The position numbers and the translations under genes are program-made. 64,000 bases of DNA. Origin: Sphingomonas insulae. Lineage in GTDB: Bacteria; Pseudomonadota; Alphaproteobacteria; Sphingomonadales; Sphingomonadaceae. Shown here in pieces: positions 27,487 to 36,837 of this stretch (the stretch's first letter is position 1; each line of letters starts with the position of its first letter). The notes under the pieces are model-generated. The model did no database searches. It was not told the DNA's origin and saw nothing but the letters and a program-made list of their open reading frames with translations. The DNA lies in contig NZ_CP048422.1 in NCBI RefSeq assembly GCF_010450875.1, forward strand, positions 2,701,001-2,765,000. Direction: 5' to 3'.

Positions 27487-30439
27487 ACCATTCGTCCCTG
27501 CGCATCAACTGGTCGTATTCGGCATAGGGCGCATATTCCGGCACCAGCTTGGCGGTGAACGGCGCGTCCCCGGTCAGCCACGCTGCGGCAGCGGCGCGAA
27601 ACTGCTCCATCGCGATCCCGACGAACTGGTCGGTGACGATCTTGTCGCGCTTGCCCTCGGCATCGACCGGACTCTCGATATAGCCGAACTGGTCGCGCTT
27701 CTTGCCCAGCGACCAATATTCGAAACCGCCGGCGCGCCCCGCCACTTCGGCGAACCCGCCGCGTTCGGCGATCGCGCCGAGCAATCCGAGTTGCAGGCTG
27801 TAGCCCGCGCGCACCGCGGCGGACGACGGCGGCTTGCCGGTCTTGTAGTCGACGATCGCCAGCGTGCCGTCCGCCAGCCGGTCGACGCGGTCGTACCGGC
27901 CCGACAGCGTGACGCCATCGACCGCGATCCGCCCCTGCCCCTCTGCCGAAGCGACCTTGCGGCCCGCCGCGTCCTGTTCGGCCACGGTGCGCGCGATCCA
28001 GTCGACCGCCTCGACCAGGCGCGGCCGCCACAGCGCGCGCATCATCGGGTGGGTGCGTTCGTCCTCCAGCATCGCATGGGCACGATCCATCAACCGGTCC
28101 GGCGCGCAGCCGTCCAGCTTCCACCATTGTTCCAGGATGTCGTGCACGGCCGTACCCCGCCACGCTGCGCTGGGATCGGCATCGACCGGGTCCAGCGGCA
28201 TCAGCCCGAGCACGCGGCGGGCGTAGAAGGCATAGGGGTCCGCCTTCAACCGATCGATCTCGGTCACCGAAATCACCCTGGGCCGCAGCGCCGGCGATGG
28301 CAGCGGCGCCGGTCGCGCCGCCGGCGCATGCTCGCCCGGATCGTCGAGCGCCTGCGCCCACCCCTCCAGATCGCGGGCACGCACGAACCGGTCGCCCGCC
28401 ATCGCCTGCAGCCGTAGCCACAGCCGCGATGCGAGCGCCGGCGATGCGGCATCACGGCGCGCCCGGGTCACGATCGCGCGCGGTGCGCCCAGCGCCTGCC
28501 CGAATTCGTGCGCCGCCACGCCGACCGCCCGGTCCAGCCCCGGCAGCCCCAGCGTCGCGCGGATGCGCGGCGCCAGCCACGGATCGGGCGCCGGCCGCCC
28601 CGGCCAGACGCCTTCGTTCAACCCGCCCAGCACCATCAGGTCGGCGGTCTGCAACCGCGCTTCCAACAGGCCATAGATGGCGATGCGGGGATGGCCGACC
28701 CCCGACCCCGGCCGCACCGCCACCTCGTCCATCAAACCCCGCAGCAACGGGGCGAGGCCGTCCGGCGCGATCCGCGGCGGTCCGACCCCCGCTTCCCGCT
28801 CCAGCGCATCCAGGAATTCCGCCGCGGCCCGCCCCGCCGGCCCCGACCACAGGTCATCGCCGCACAGCGCCTGCGCCGTCTCGCGCAGCACCGCCAATAG
28901 CATCGGCAACGGCTGCGCGCCCCGTTCGCACGTGAGCTCGATCGGCTTCAGCAGCCCCGCCGCCTCGGCGAACCACGCCGCTGCCCGATCGCGCCTGTTC
29001 GACACCAGATGCGCGGTGATGCCGCCCAGCCCGGCGGCCGGCCGGGGTCCGCGCAAGCCGCGGTCGACACCGCGCGTCCCGTCCAGCCATGCGCCGCGGA
29101 TCGCCCGGTCGCCCGGTACGTTGCGCACCAGCGGATGCTTCAGCAGCGCCAGCAGCGCCATCGGCGCGAACCGCTGTGCCGCCGCCTCCGCCAGCGCGAG
29201 CAGCAGTGTTCCCGGCGGCAGGATCGACAGCGGCCGGCCCGCGGTATCGTTGGCATCGATGTTCCAGCGCTTCAGGTGCACCGCCACCCGCCGCGCCAGG
29301 GCGCGATCCGGCGTCACCAGCGCCGCGGTCTGCCCCTCCTGCTCCAGCGCCCCCCTGAGCGCCAAGGCGATCGTCTGCGCCTCTTCCGCCGGGGTCGCGA
29401 GTTCGGCTGCGACGACGCCGGTCAATCGCCGGTCTTCGGCCTTCAGCTCGGTCCACTTGCCGGTGAACGCCGCCGGCGCCAGCGCATTGGCGATCGCGCG
29501 GCTGCGCACGGCACCGGCATCAGGCCCCGCGGTGCCCGGCCAGTTCGCCACCTCGCCCCGCCCGACGCTCATCCGGTCGAGCATCAGCTTCAGGTGGAAT
29601 TGCGGATGTGTCTCGATCGATCGGCGTGCATAGCCGGTTTCGGGATCGGGCTTGTGCGGGCCGAGCGCATCCCACTCGTCCTGCGGCATCGCAAGGTCGA
29701 GTCCGGCAAACACCGTCATGCCCTGCGGCGCCTCCGCCACGCAGCGCAGCAGCCGCGCCACCGCCGGCGCCGGATCGGTGATCCCCGCCGCGCAGACGAA
29801 CCCTGCGGGCGGCACCGCGCGCCAGCGCCGCTCCAGCCGGTCGAGCAGCATGCGCCGCCGCGTCGCCGCATCGATCCGCCCCAGCGCGGCCAGTTCCACC
29901 GGCCAGCGTTCCAGCACGATCGAAAACGTCGACAGGGCGCGCTGCCAATGTTCGGTCAGTTCGGGGGCAAGATCGATGTCGCGCAGCGCCTCCGGCGGCA
30001 CCTCCTCCACCAGCAACTGGTCCAGCGTGTGGCACAATTCCCCCGCCAGCCGTACCGCCTCCGCCGTATCGATCGCGGCACCGGCGCGCGCGCGCTCCTC
30101 GAACACCAGCCGCGCCAGGATCATCCTGCGCTGCATCGGGTCGATGGCGGGCGGCGGCGGGGCCGGATCGTCGACCGGATCGAGCGCGGCGCCGACCGCC
30201 TCGCCAAGGTCGGGGCTGCCCAGCGTCACCAGCCGCGGCAGCAGCAACCCGCCGCCGCTCGCCCGGACGAATCCTGCGGTCACCGCGCGCGCGGCGCGGT
30301 TGTTGGGCAACAGCACCAGCCCACGGGCCAGCGCCATCGCATCCCCCGCCGTCCGCCGCATCAATCCGGCCACCAGCGTGTCGGCGAACGCCTTGTGAGA
30401 GGGTATCGTAAAAAGCTGCGGCTTGCGCGCCTCAGCCAT
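27473..30439 (-). CDS. addB: Double-strand break repair protein AddB
   Basis: The 988-residue partner of AddA, with a helicase-like fold and its own nuclease domain. The start MAEARKPQLFTIPSHKAFAD is typical of the alphaproteobacterial family. The N-terminal region has VLLPNNRAARAV where a Walker-A-like loop would be. The C-terminal RecB-type nuclease carries TAVHDILEQWW, LSGRYDRVDRLADGTLAIV and DYKTGKPPSSAAVRAGYSLQ (His, Asp, Asp-x-Lys and QL motifs). It overlaps murU by eight bases and addA by 14 bases, so it belongs to one tightly packed operon. Intact, unlike addA. Confidence 0.93.
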   Translation of the reverse strand: MAEARKPQLFTIPSHKAFADTLVAGLMRRTAGDAMALARGLVLLPNNRAARAVTAGFVRASGGGLLLPRLVTLGSPDLGEAVGAALDPVDDPAPPPPAIDPMQRRMILARLVFEERARAGAAIDTAEAVRLAGELCHTLDQLLVEEVPPEALRDIDLAPELTEHWQRALSTFSIVLERWPVELAALGRIDAATRRRMLLDRLERRWRAVPPAGFVCAAGITDPAPAVARLLRCVAEAPQGMTVFAGLDLAMPQDEWDALGPHKPDPETGYARRSIETHPQFHLKLMLDRMSVGRGEVANWPGTAGPDAGAVRSRAIANALAPAAFTGKWTELKAEDRRLTGVVAAELATPAEEAQTIALALRGALEQEGQTAALVTPDRALARRVAVHLKRWNIDANDTAGRPLSILPPGTLLLALAEAAAQRFAPMALLALLKHPLVRNVPGDRAIRGAWLDGTRGVDRGLRGPRPAAGLGGITAHLVSNRRDRAAAWFAEAAGLLKPIELTCERGAQPLPMLLAVLRETAQALCGDDLWSGPAGRAAAEFLDALEREAGVGPPRIAPDGLAPLLRGLMDEVAVRPGSGVGHPRIAIYGLLEARLQTADLMVLGGLNEGVWPGRPAPDPWLAPRIRATLGLPGLDRAVGVAAHEFGQALGAPRAIVTRARRDAASPALASRLWLRLQAMAGDRFVRARDLEGWAQALDDPGEHAPAARPAPLPSPALRPRVISVTEIDRLKADPYAFYARRVLGLMPLDPVDADPSAAWRGTAVHDILEQWWKLDGCAPDRLMDRAHAMLEDERTHPMMRALWRPRLVEAVDWIARTVAEQDAAGRKVASAEGQGRIAVDGVTLSGRYDRVDRLADGTLAIVDYKTGKPPSSAAVRAGYSLQLGLLGAIAERGGFAEVAGRAGGFEYWSLGKKRDQFGYIESPVDAEGKRDKIVTDQFVGIAMEQFRAAAAAWLTGDAPFTAKLVPEYAPYAEYDQLMRRDEWYGRD

Positions 30440-31187
30440 TGGCGATCACCGCCTCCGTCTTCGGAATCGCGGCGGGGGTGCCGACGTCGAACCACAGGCC
30501 CTGATGCACCTGCGCATAGGCGCGCCCCGCCTCGATCGCGCGGTTCCAGAACAGGTTGGTGGAAAACGGCCCCTCCGGCCAATCGCGGATCAGCCGCGGA
30601 TGGATGATCTGGATGCCGGTGTAGACGAACGGCGCGGTGGCGCCTTCCTTGCGCCGGCCGATGATGCGGCCATCGGGCGCGACGCGGAAATCGCCCTGCC
30701 CGCGATGATTGTTGGCACGCGCATAGGGCACCACCAGCAGCAACGCGTCCATGGTCGCATCGTCCCAGCGATGACTGAGCAACTTAAGCGCGTCGACCGG
30801 CCCGTCGATCCACAGATTGTCGCTGTTGATGACCAGCACCGGCGCATCGCCCAGCAGGTCGCGCGCCTGGACCAGCCCGCCGCCGGTTTCCATCAGCTGG
30901 CGGCGTTCGTCGCTGATGACCACGTCGATCCCGTCGAACCGGTTGGTGACATGCGCCTCCAGCGTATCGGCCAGATAGTGGACGTTGACGACCGCGCGCG
31001 TGACGCCCGCGCTCGCCAGCCGGTCGAAGACATGGTCGATCAGCGGCTTGCCGGCGACTTCGACCAGCGGTTTCGGCCGGGTGGCGGTCAGCGGCCGCAT
31101 CCGCTTGCCGAGCCCGGCGGCCATCACCATCGCCGTCTCCGGTACCCGCCCGCCCGGATCGGGGCGCAGCGTGCGCTGCCGGCTCAT
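30432..31187 (-). CDS. murU: N-acetylmuramate alpha-1-phosphate uridylyltransferase MurU
   Basis: A 251-residue sugar-nucleotide transferase. The nucleotide-binding signature is VMAAGLGKRMRPLTATRPKP, with PLVEVAGKPLIDH, the acidic metal site in VLVINSDNLW, and FVYTGIQIIHP in the sugar-binding region. In Pseudomonas putida and relatives MurU turns MurNAc-1-phosphate and UTP into UDP-MurNAc in a cell-wall recycling route that bypasses MurA/B and fosfomycin. The specific assignment rests on the adjacent amgK, which makes the substrate, with a four-base overlap; sequence alone would allow another NDP-sugar pyrophosphorylase. About 12 residues precede the fold, so an internal start is possible. 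Confidence 0.85.
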   Translation of the reverse strand: MSRQRTLRPDPGGRVPETAMVMAAGLGKRMRPLTATRPKPLVEVAGKPLIDHVFDRLASAGVTRAVVNVHYLADTLEAHVTNRFDGIDVVISDERRQLMETGGGLVQARDLLGDAPVLVINSDNLWIDGPVDALKLLSHRWDDATMDALLLVVPYARANNHRGQGDFRVAPDGRIIGRRKEGATAPFVYTGIQIIHPRLIRDWPEGPFSTNLFWNRAIEAGRAYAQVHQGLWFDVGTPAAIPKTEAVIANG

Positions 31188-32158
31188 GCGCCCAGCACCG
31201 CGGGGTCGCCGCGCAATTCCGGCGGTATGTTGTCATCGAACCAGCGCGCCACCGGGCCAAGCACCGGCTGCGATAGGTCGCGTTCCAGATAGGCCCATAC
31301 CCGCGGGCACAGCGTCGGATAGCGCGGCTTGCCGTCGCGCTTCCACAACCGGGTGAAGATGCCGATGATCTTCGCGTTTCGCTGCGCGCCGAGCACGTGA
31401 TAGGCCGCCATGAATGCGTCGTCGGCGCCGGTCGCCGCGCGATAGCGGCGCAACATCGCCTCCTCGACGCTCGGATCGACGTCGCGCCGCGCATCCTGCA
31501 ACAGCGAGACGAGATCGTAGGCGGGATGGCCGGCCAGCGCATCCTGGAAATCGAGCAGGCCCAGCGACTGCTCCGCGCCGACCAGCATCAGGTTCTCGGC
31601 GTGATAGTCGCGCAACACTGTCACCGGCCGATCCGTCAGCCCATGGTCGAACACCGCATCCCAGGCGGCGCGATAACCCTCGATGTCGACGTCCAGCCCC
31701 ACCGCCGGGCAATACCATTCGACCAGCAGCCCCGCCTCGCGATGCAGCACCGCCCGGTCGTACGGCGCCAGTCCCTCCGCCGGATGTGCGCGCAGGTCGA
31801 CCAGCAGGTCGATCGCCGCGGCGTACAGCGGCAGCGCAGCCGGCTCGTCCATATCCGCCGCCTCGCGCAGCCGGGCGTCGCCGAAATCCTCCAGCAGCAC
31901 CAGTCCCTGGTCCAGATCCGCGGCATGGATCGCGGGCGCCGCAAAGCCGCGCCCGCGCAGCCATTGCGCGATGGCGATGAACGGCCGCGGGTCTTCGTGC
32001 GGCGGCGGCGCATCCATCAGGATCGCGCTGCGCCCTTCACCCGTCACCCGGAAATAGCGGCGGAACGAGGCATCGCCGGCAACGGGGGTGATCGCACCCG
32101 TCCAGCCGTGCTGCGCTAGGAAGGCGGGGGCGCCGGCGGGCGGGATCATGTCGGCCAT
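31184..32158 (-). CDS. amgK: Anomeric MurNAc/GlcNAc kinase AmgK (aminoglycoside phosphotransferase fold)
   Basis: A 324-residue kinase of the APH fold. The glycine-poor P-loop region reads VAGDASFRRYFRV, the hinge LVLLEDFGDARL, the catalytic loop VTVLRDYHAENLMLVG (Asp, Asn) and the metal site GLLDFQDALAGHPAYD. AmgK phosphorylates the anomeric hydroxyl of MurNAc or GlcNAc for MurU. The start MADMIPPAGAPAFLAQHGW at 32158 was chosen over a frame 38 codons longer that would run far into tsaE. It overlaps tsaE by 13 bases and murU by four. The assignment to AmgK rather than a generic phosphotransferase depends on this context. Confidence 0.87.
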   Translation of the reverse strand: MADMIPPAGAPAFLAQHGWTGAITPVAGDASFRRYFRVTGEGRSAILMDAPPPHEDPRPFIAIAQWLRGRGFAAPAIHAADLDQGLVLLEDFGDARLREAADMDEPAALPLYAAAIDLLVDLRAHPAEGLAPYDRAVLHREAGLLVEWYCPAVGLDVDIEGYRAAWDAVFDHGLTDRPVTVLRDYHAENLMLVGAEQSLGLLDFQDALAGHPAYDLVSLLQDARRDVDPSVEEAMLRRYRAATGADDAFMAAYHVLGAQRNAKIIGIFTRLWKRDGKPRYPTLCPRVWAYLERDLSQPVLGPVARWFDDNIPPELRGDPAVLGA

Positions 32159-32598
32159 CGCCGCCTCCAACCCGTCGGCACGTCCGCTGTCAAGATTCGT
32201 CCGCCGTCCGGTGCCGGAGAGAGGGTGAGCGCCAGCGCGTGCGGCCAATACCCCGGCGCCCGCTCCGGCCATTCGACCAGCAGCAGCGCATCGGACATGG
32301 CCTCGTCCAGTCCCAGTTCCGCCATCTCGGCAGGGTCGTCGATCCGATACAAATCGACGTGCAGCACCGGCATCCGCACGTCGGGCGGGTCATAGGGCTG
32401 GACGATCGCGAAACTGGGACTGGGCGCCTCCCCCGCAAGCCCCAACGCCGCGAGCAGTCCCCGCGCGATGCTGGTCTTGCCCATGCCGAGGTCGCCGCTC
32501 AGCGCGATGACGTCGCCCGGCTGCACCAGCAGCGCCAGCGATGCCCCGAACGCCTCGGTCGCAGCGGCATCGGCCAGGTTCACCACGGGGGCGATCAT
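32146..32598 (-). CDS. tsaE: tRNA threonylcarbamoyladenosine biosynthesis ATPase TsaE
   Basis: A 150-residue P-loop ATPase that supports TsaB-TsaD in making the t6A37 modification of ANN-decoding tRNAs. Walker A is SGDLGMGKTSIARGLLAALG. The family strand LHVDLYRIDDPAEMAELGLD and the acidic LLLVEWPERA motif follow. I placed the start at ATG 32598 (MIAPVVNLADAAATEAF), ten codons inside the longest frame. First gene of the run tsaE-amgK-murU-addB-addA-trxA; the divL-like gene ends 178 bases upstream on the same strand. Confidence 0.92.
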   Translation of the reverse strand: MIAPVVNLADAAATEAFGASLALLVQPGDVIALSGDLGMGKTSIARGLLAALGLAGEAPSPSFAIVQPYDPPDVRMPVLHVDLYRIDDPAEMAELGLDEAMSDALLLVEWPERAPGYWPHALALTLSPAPDGGRILTADVPTGWRRRWPT

Positions 32599-32776
32599 AT
32601 GCCCCGCACCCTCGACGCCATCCCGCAAACGTCGGGCCAGGCGCGCACCAGCCCGGCTCCCGTTCCCCGGCGACGGCCGGCGGACGGTTGCAGCGCCGAT
32701 GGCCGGTCGTCGCGCGTCGTCACATGCCTTCTCCCAACCCGACCCCGGCCTCCGCCAGCGGACAAACGCGTTCTCG

Positions 32777-35128
32777 TCACCGACGCGGCAATTCCACCGT
32801 CACCAATGTCCCCTCGCCGGGCTCGGACACCAGATCGATCCGCCCGCCATGCGCCTCGACGAACTGTTTGGCGAGCGGCAGGCCGAGGCCGAGCGCACGT
32901 TCGCCGGTCGGCTGCATCCCCGGTTCGCCAAACCGGTCGAACGCCCTCGCCACGCTCTCCGCGTCCATCCCGAAGCCATCGTCGGACACGATGATCCGGG
33001 CGCCCGTCGCGTTGCCATCGGCGTGCAACAGGATGCGCCCGCCCTCCGGCGTCGACGCTACGGCATGGCGCAACAGATGCTCGACCACTTCCTTCAACCG
33101 CTTGGGATCGCCGCTCACCCGGCCCGTCGACCGCGCGAGTTCGACCGCGAAATCGAGCTTGCGCCGCTTTGCCGCCGGCATGATCGTCTCCGCCGCGGTC
33201 CGCGCCACCGCGGCCAGGTCGACGTCGGCGCGCTCGATCTCGGCATCGTCGCCGCCCTGCGTCAGGTCGAGGACGTCGTCGATCAACAGGCCCAGCCGCT
33301 CGACCGATTGCAGGATCGCCTCGACATAGCTGCCGGCATCCGTGCTCAAGGCGCCCGCATAGCCCGCGTGCAGCATTTCGGCGAACCCGCTGATCGAGGT
33401 CAGCGGCGTGCGCAGTTCGTAGCTCATATTGGCGACGAACTGCGTCTTCACCCGGTCCGCCGCCTCCAGCGCGTTGGCACGGTCGCGCAAGGCCTGTTCG
33501 GCGCGCCGGCTGTCGGTGATGTCGAGCATTGTCAGCAACGCATTGCCGTCGGGCAGCGGGACCGCGGCGAATTCGAAATGCCGCCCGTCGGCAAAGGCGA
33601 CGCGGCCGCCGCGCTGTTGCCGCTCCGCGGTCGCCGATCGCACCAGTTCGGGGATCAGCGCGGCGCGATTGGGGGTCGCCAGCTTCGAAGCCGCCGCCTC
33701 GGCGAAGGCATCGACGCGGGGATGGGCCGCGAGGAATTCCTCCTCGAACCCCCACACCGACCGCAGCCGGTTGTTCCACAATTGCAACTTGCCGTCGGCG
33801 GCGAACACCGCCAGCGCCTCGAACAGATTGTCGAAGGTCGCGGTGCGCACCCGCAGCAGCGTGTCGCGCGCGCTCGCCAGCTGGACCTGCTCGGTCCGAT
33901 CCTCGAAGATCGCCAGCAGGCCGCCGTCCGGCAGCGGCTGCGCGACGACGCGCAGGTGGGTGCCGCCGGGCAGGTGCCAGTTTTCCTCGATCGCCGTGTC
34001 GCCGGGGACGAACCACGCGCGCCGCTCCGCCTTCCAGCTCGGAAAATCGCGCACCTCGGGCAGGCGGCTGGCCTCGCGCATCCGTTCCAGCACGCGGTCG
34101 AACTCGGGGCGATCGGCGAGCCATTCGGCGCGCATCGCGAACATGCGGCGAAACGGCTGGTTGCAAAAGACGAGGCCGCGATCCGGCCCGAACTGCGCGA
34201 CGCCGGCCGACAGCCGATCGAGCATCGCGCGCTGCGCCTCGGCGAAGCGCTTGGCGCCCGCCCGCGACTGTTCCAGATCCTCGATGTCGACCGCGAAGCT
34301 CGCCACGCCGCCGGTCGGCAGCGGCACGTCGTGCACCTCCAGCGAGCGTCGCTCTCCCTCGATCGTCGCGGGCAGCACCTCGCGCTGCGGCTGGCCCATC
34401 GCGCGCGCCGCCTGCGCGCCGGCACGCGGACCACCGCGGCCCGATCCCTCGACCAGTTCCAGCTGCCGTGTCACGACGTCGGCGGCATCCACCCCCTCGA
34501 CAGCCCTTACATAGGCGGTGTTGACCATCGCCAGCCGCAGGTCCGATCCGCGATACCACATCGGCAACGGTGCCGCCTCGATCAGGCCGGTCAGCGCATC
34601 GAACGCGATCGACAGCTGCCCGACCTCGTCGCGCAGGCGCGTGATCTCCGATTCGCTATCGGTCGCATCCAGCGTCCAGACCACCACCGCACCGGTCGCG
34701 CCCAATTCGCCGGGCGCCCGGCTGCCGCGCACCGTGATCGCCCGCCCAGATCCTTGCGGGTGCAACGCGCGTTCGAAGCCGCGGCCGGCGCGCTGCGCTG
34801 CCTTGATGTCGTTTGCCAGCGCCTGCGCCTCGACCGGGTGCAGCCCCGCATCGGCCGCCGCCAGGTCCTGCAGAAACCGCGGCGCCATGCTCAGCCCGAA
34901 CCAGTCGACCAGCCGGGGCGGCATCTCGACCCGGCCGTCGGCGCGTACCAGCATCGCCATCGCCGGCGATACGCTGCGCAGCGCCTCCGCCTCGCGACTG
35001 CGATCCAGCACCGCCACCGCCTCGCCATGCAGGCGCCAGCCGACGAACAGCGCATAGCCGGCCCCGCCGAGCAGCAGCGCGATAATCGCGCCGCATACGA
35101 CTGCCGCCATCACTGAAAGCTGGATCAA
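32777..35128 (-). CDS. divL: DivL-like PAS sensor pseudo-histidine kinase with Tyr at the phosphoacceptor site
   Basis: About 783 residues from a TTG at 35128 that has GAGGGG six bases upstream; an ATG at 35110 lacks a ribosome binding site. One membrane helix (VVCGAIIALLLGGAGYALFV) is followed by about 500 residues with at least three PAS-like units (LIEAAPLPMWYRGSDLRL, LDRLSAGVAQFGPDRGLVF, TFDNLFEALAVFAADGKLQL). The dimerisation region reads FVANMSYELRTPLTSISGF: the phosphorylated His is Tyr570 (codon TAC, 33419-33421). The N box is EHLLRHAVASTPEGG, with His for the Mg-binding Asn, while IIVSDDGFGMD and ALGLGLPLAKQF remain. Tyr for His, similar length (769 residues in Caulobacter DivL), one N-terminal helix and PAS array point to DivL, which controls CckA-CtrA with DivK. 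Role here is inferred by homology. Confidence 0.82.
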   Translation of the reverse strand: MIQLSVMAAVVCGAIIALLLGGAGYALFVGWRLHGEAVAVLDRSREAEALRSVSPAMAMLVRADGRVEMPPRLVDWFGLSMAPRFLQDLAAADAGLHPVEAQALANDIKAAQRAGRGFERALHPQGSGRAITVRGSRAPGELGATGAVVVWTLDATDSESEITRLRDEVGQLSIAFDALTGLIEAAPLPMWYRGSDLRLAMVNTAYVRAVEGVDAADVVTRQLELVEGSGRGGPRAGAQAARAMGQPQREVLPATIEGERRSLEVHDVPLPTGGVASFAVDIEDLEQSRAGAKRFAEAQRAMLDRLSAGVAQFGPDRGLVFCNQPFRRMFAMRAEWLADRPEFDRVLERMREASRLPEVRDFPSWKAERRAWFVPGDTAIEENWHLPGGTHLRVVAQPLPDGGLLAIFEDRTEQVQLASARDTLLRVRTATFDNLFEALAVFAADGKLQLWNNRLRSVWGFEEEFLAAHPRVDAFAEAAASKLATPNRAALIPELVRSATAERQQRGGRVAFADGRHFEFAAVPLPDGNALLTMLDITDSRRAEQALRDRANALEAADRVKTQFVANMSYELRTPLTSISGFAEMLHAGYAGALSTDAGSYVEAILQSVERLGLLIDDVLDLTQGGDDAEIERADVDLAAVARTAAETIMPAAKRRKLDFAVELARSTGRVSGDPKRLKEVVEHLLRHAVASTPEGGRILLHADGNATGARIIVSDDGFGMDAESVARAFDRFGEPGMQPTGERALGLGLPLAKQFVEAHGGRIDLVSEPGEGTLVTVELPRR

Positions 35129-35252
35129 CGCTTGCCCCTCGTCATGCCTCCGGACGGCATGCTCGAACCAAGCTGTAGAACGGAACAGGCCGCAGCGGCA
35201 ATGTCGTTGATCCGGCCAGCGTCCTCCCCGCCACGGGACGAGGACGTCGGAC

Positions 35253-35285
35253 GGAAAAAGGGCGGCACCCTGCGGCACCGCCCTC
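35253..35285 (-). terminator. Terminator of ahcY
   Basis: On the minus strand an 11-bp GC stem with two G-T wobbles (AGGGCGGTGCC / GGTGCCGCCCT) is followed by TTTTTCC. It begins 30 bases after the ahcY stop and separates it from the divL-like gene. Confidence 0.75.
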
Positions 35286-35314
35286 CCTTTTCTTACAAAA
35301 CCGATCGCGTCCGA

Positions 35315-36751
35315 TCAGTAGCGGTAGTGATCCGGCTTGAACGGTCCTTCGAGCGGCACGCCGATGTAGCCGGCCTGCTTCGCCGTCAGCTTCGACAGAT
35401 GCACGCCCAGCTTTTCGAGGTGCAGCGCCGCGACCTTTTCATCGAGGTGCTTGGGCAGGACGTACACTTCGTTCTTGTACTTCTCGCCGGCCGTCCACAG
35501 CTCGATCTGTGCGAGCGTCTGGTTGGTGAACGAGGCCGACATCACGAACGACGGGTGGCCGGTCGCGCAGCCCAGGTTCACCAGGCGGCCCTTGGCCAGC
35601 ACGATGATCTGCTTGCCGTCCGGGAATTCGACCAGGTCGGTGCCCGGCTTCACCTCGGTCCACTTGTAGTTCGACAGCGCGGCGATCTGGATCTCACTGT
35701 CGAAATGGCCGATATTGCAGACGATCGACATCGGCTTCATCGCCTTCATGTGATCGGCGGTGATGACGTCGGCGTTGCCGGTCGCGGTGCAGAAGATGTC
35801 GGCGCGGGTCACCGCCTCGTCCATCGTCACGACCTCGAACCCTTCCATCGCGGCCTGCAACGCGCAGATCGGATCGACTTCGGTCACCATCACGCGGGCG
35901 CCGCCGTTGCGCAGCGACTGCGCCGAACCCTTGCCGACGTCACCGAAGCCGGCGACGCAGGCGACCTTGCCGGCGAGCATCACGTCGGTGGCGCGACGGA
36001 TCGCGTCGACCAGCGATTCCTTGCAGCCGTAGAGGTTGTCGAACTTCGACTTGGTGACGCTGTCGTTGACGTTGATCGCCGGGAAAGGCAGTTCGCCCTT
36101 CTTCGCAATCTCATACAGGCGGTGCACGCCGGTGGTCGTCTCTTCCGAAACGCCCTTCAGGTTCTTGACCGTCTCAGTCAGGTAACCCGGCTTCTTGGCG
36201 ATGAACGCCTTCAGCGCACGCTGGAACTCGATCTCTTCTTCATTCTCCGGCTCGCCGAGCGTGTGGCCGGCTTCCAGCTTGGCGCCCCACAGCGCGAACA
36301 TGGTGGCATCGCCGCCGTCGTCGAGGATGATGTTGGCGGTCTGGCCGTCGACATCCGCGTCCCAGGTGAAAATGTCGCCGACATAATCCCAGTAGTCGGC
36401 TAGGCTCTCGCCCTTCACCGCGAACACCGGCACACCGGTCGCGGCGATTGCGGCGGCGGCATGGTCCTGCGTCGAGAAGATGTTGCACGTTGCCCAGCGG
36501 ACGTCGGCGCCCAATGCGGTCAGCGTCTCGATCAGCACCGCGGTCTGGATCGTCATGTGCAGCGAACCGGTGATGCGTGCGCCCTTCAGCGGCTGCGACG
36601 CACCGAACTCGCTGCGCAGCGCCATCAGGCCCGGCATTTCGGTCTCGGCGATGCGGATTTCGGCGCGACCGAAGTCGGCGAGCGCGATGTCCTTGATGAC
36701 GTAATCGGTATGTTCGCCAGTTTTGGCATTTGGCGCGAGCGCAGTAGCCAC
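35315..36751 (-). CDS. ahcY: Adenosylhomocysteinase (S-adenosyl-L-homocysteine hydrolase)
   Basis: Splits S-adenosylhomocysteine to adenosine and homocysteine, relieving inhibition of methyltransferases. The 478 residues match the bacterial type with the ~40-residue insert. The NAD-binding segment is [20 protein letters not shown], the substrate loops are [13 protein letters not shown] and [15 protein letters not shown], and the C-terminus FKPDHYRY is the canonical Lys/Tyr end that completes the neighbouring subunit's NAD site. The start is GTG 36751 ([12 protein letters not shown]) with AGGAG eight bases upstream. Control probably acts through the AT-rich palindrome about 63 bases upstream; a terminator follows the gene. 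Confidence 0.96.
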   Translation of the reverse strand: MATALAPNAKTGEHTDYVIKDIALADFGRAEIRIAETEMPGLMALRSEFGASQPLKGARITGSLHMTIQTAVLIETLTALGADVRWATCNIFSTQDHAAAAIAATGVPVFAVKGESLADYWDYVGDIFTWDADVDGQTANIILDDGGDATMFALWGAKLEAGHTLGEPENEEEIEFQRALKAFIAKKPGYLTETVKNLKGVSEETTTGVHRLYEIAKKGELPFPAINVNDSVTKSKFDNLYGCKESLVDAIRRATDVMLAGKVACVAGFGDVGKGSAQSLRNGGARVMVTEVDPICALQAAMEGFEVVTMDEAVTRADIFCTATGNADVITADHMKAMKPMSIVCNIGHFDSEIQIAALSNYKWTEVKPGTDLVEFPDGKQIIVLAKGRLVNLGCATGHPSFVMSASFTNQTLAQIELWTAGEKYKNEVYVLPKHLDEKVAALHLEKLGVHLSKLTAKQAGYIGVPLEGPFKPDHYRY

Positions 36752-36813
36752 GTGTCATGCTCCTGAAGAGAGATGGATGCCGCGCCCTTACCCGCCCTGC
36801 CGCGCCGGATCAA

Positions 36814-36833
36814 ATATAAAGATATCTTTATAT
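36814..36833 (-). promoter_or_regulatory. 20-bp perfect AT-rich palindrome upstream of ahcY, probable operator
   Basis: ATATAAAGAT followed by its exact reverse complement, in a region otherwise about 67% GC. It lies in the 86 bases between the yqgE stop and the ahcY GTG, about 62 bases before the start codon. Position and form suit a repressor site overlapping the promoter. ArsR-family SahR-type regulators are known to control SAM-cycle genes including ahcY in proteobacteria through AT-rich palindromes; assignment to that family is inference. Confidence 0.6.
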
Positions 36834-36837
36834 GTCG

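Noticed and set aside
36814..36833. AT-rich palindrome as an insertion-sequence end or phage attachment site
   Set aside because: No transposase, integrase or target duplication is nearby, and placement upstream of ahcY suits an operator.
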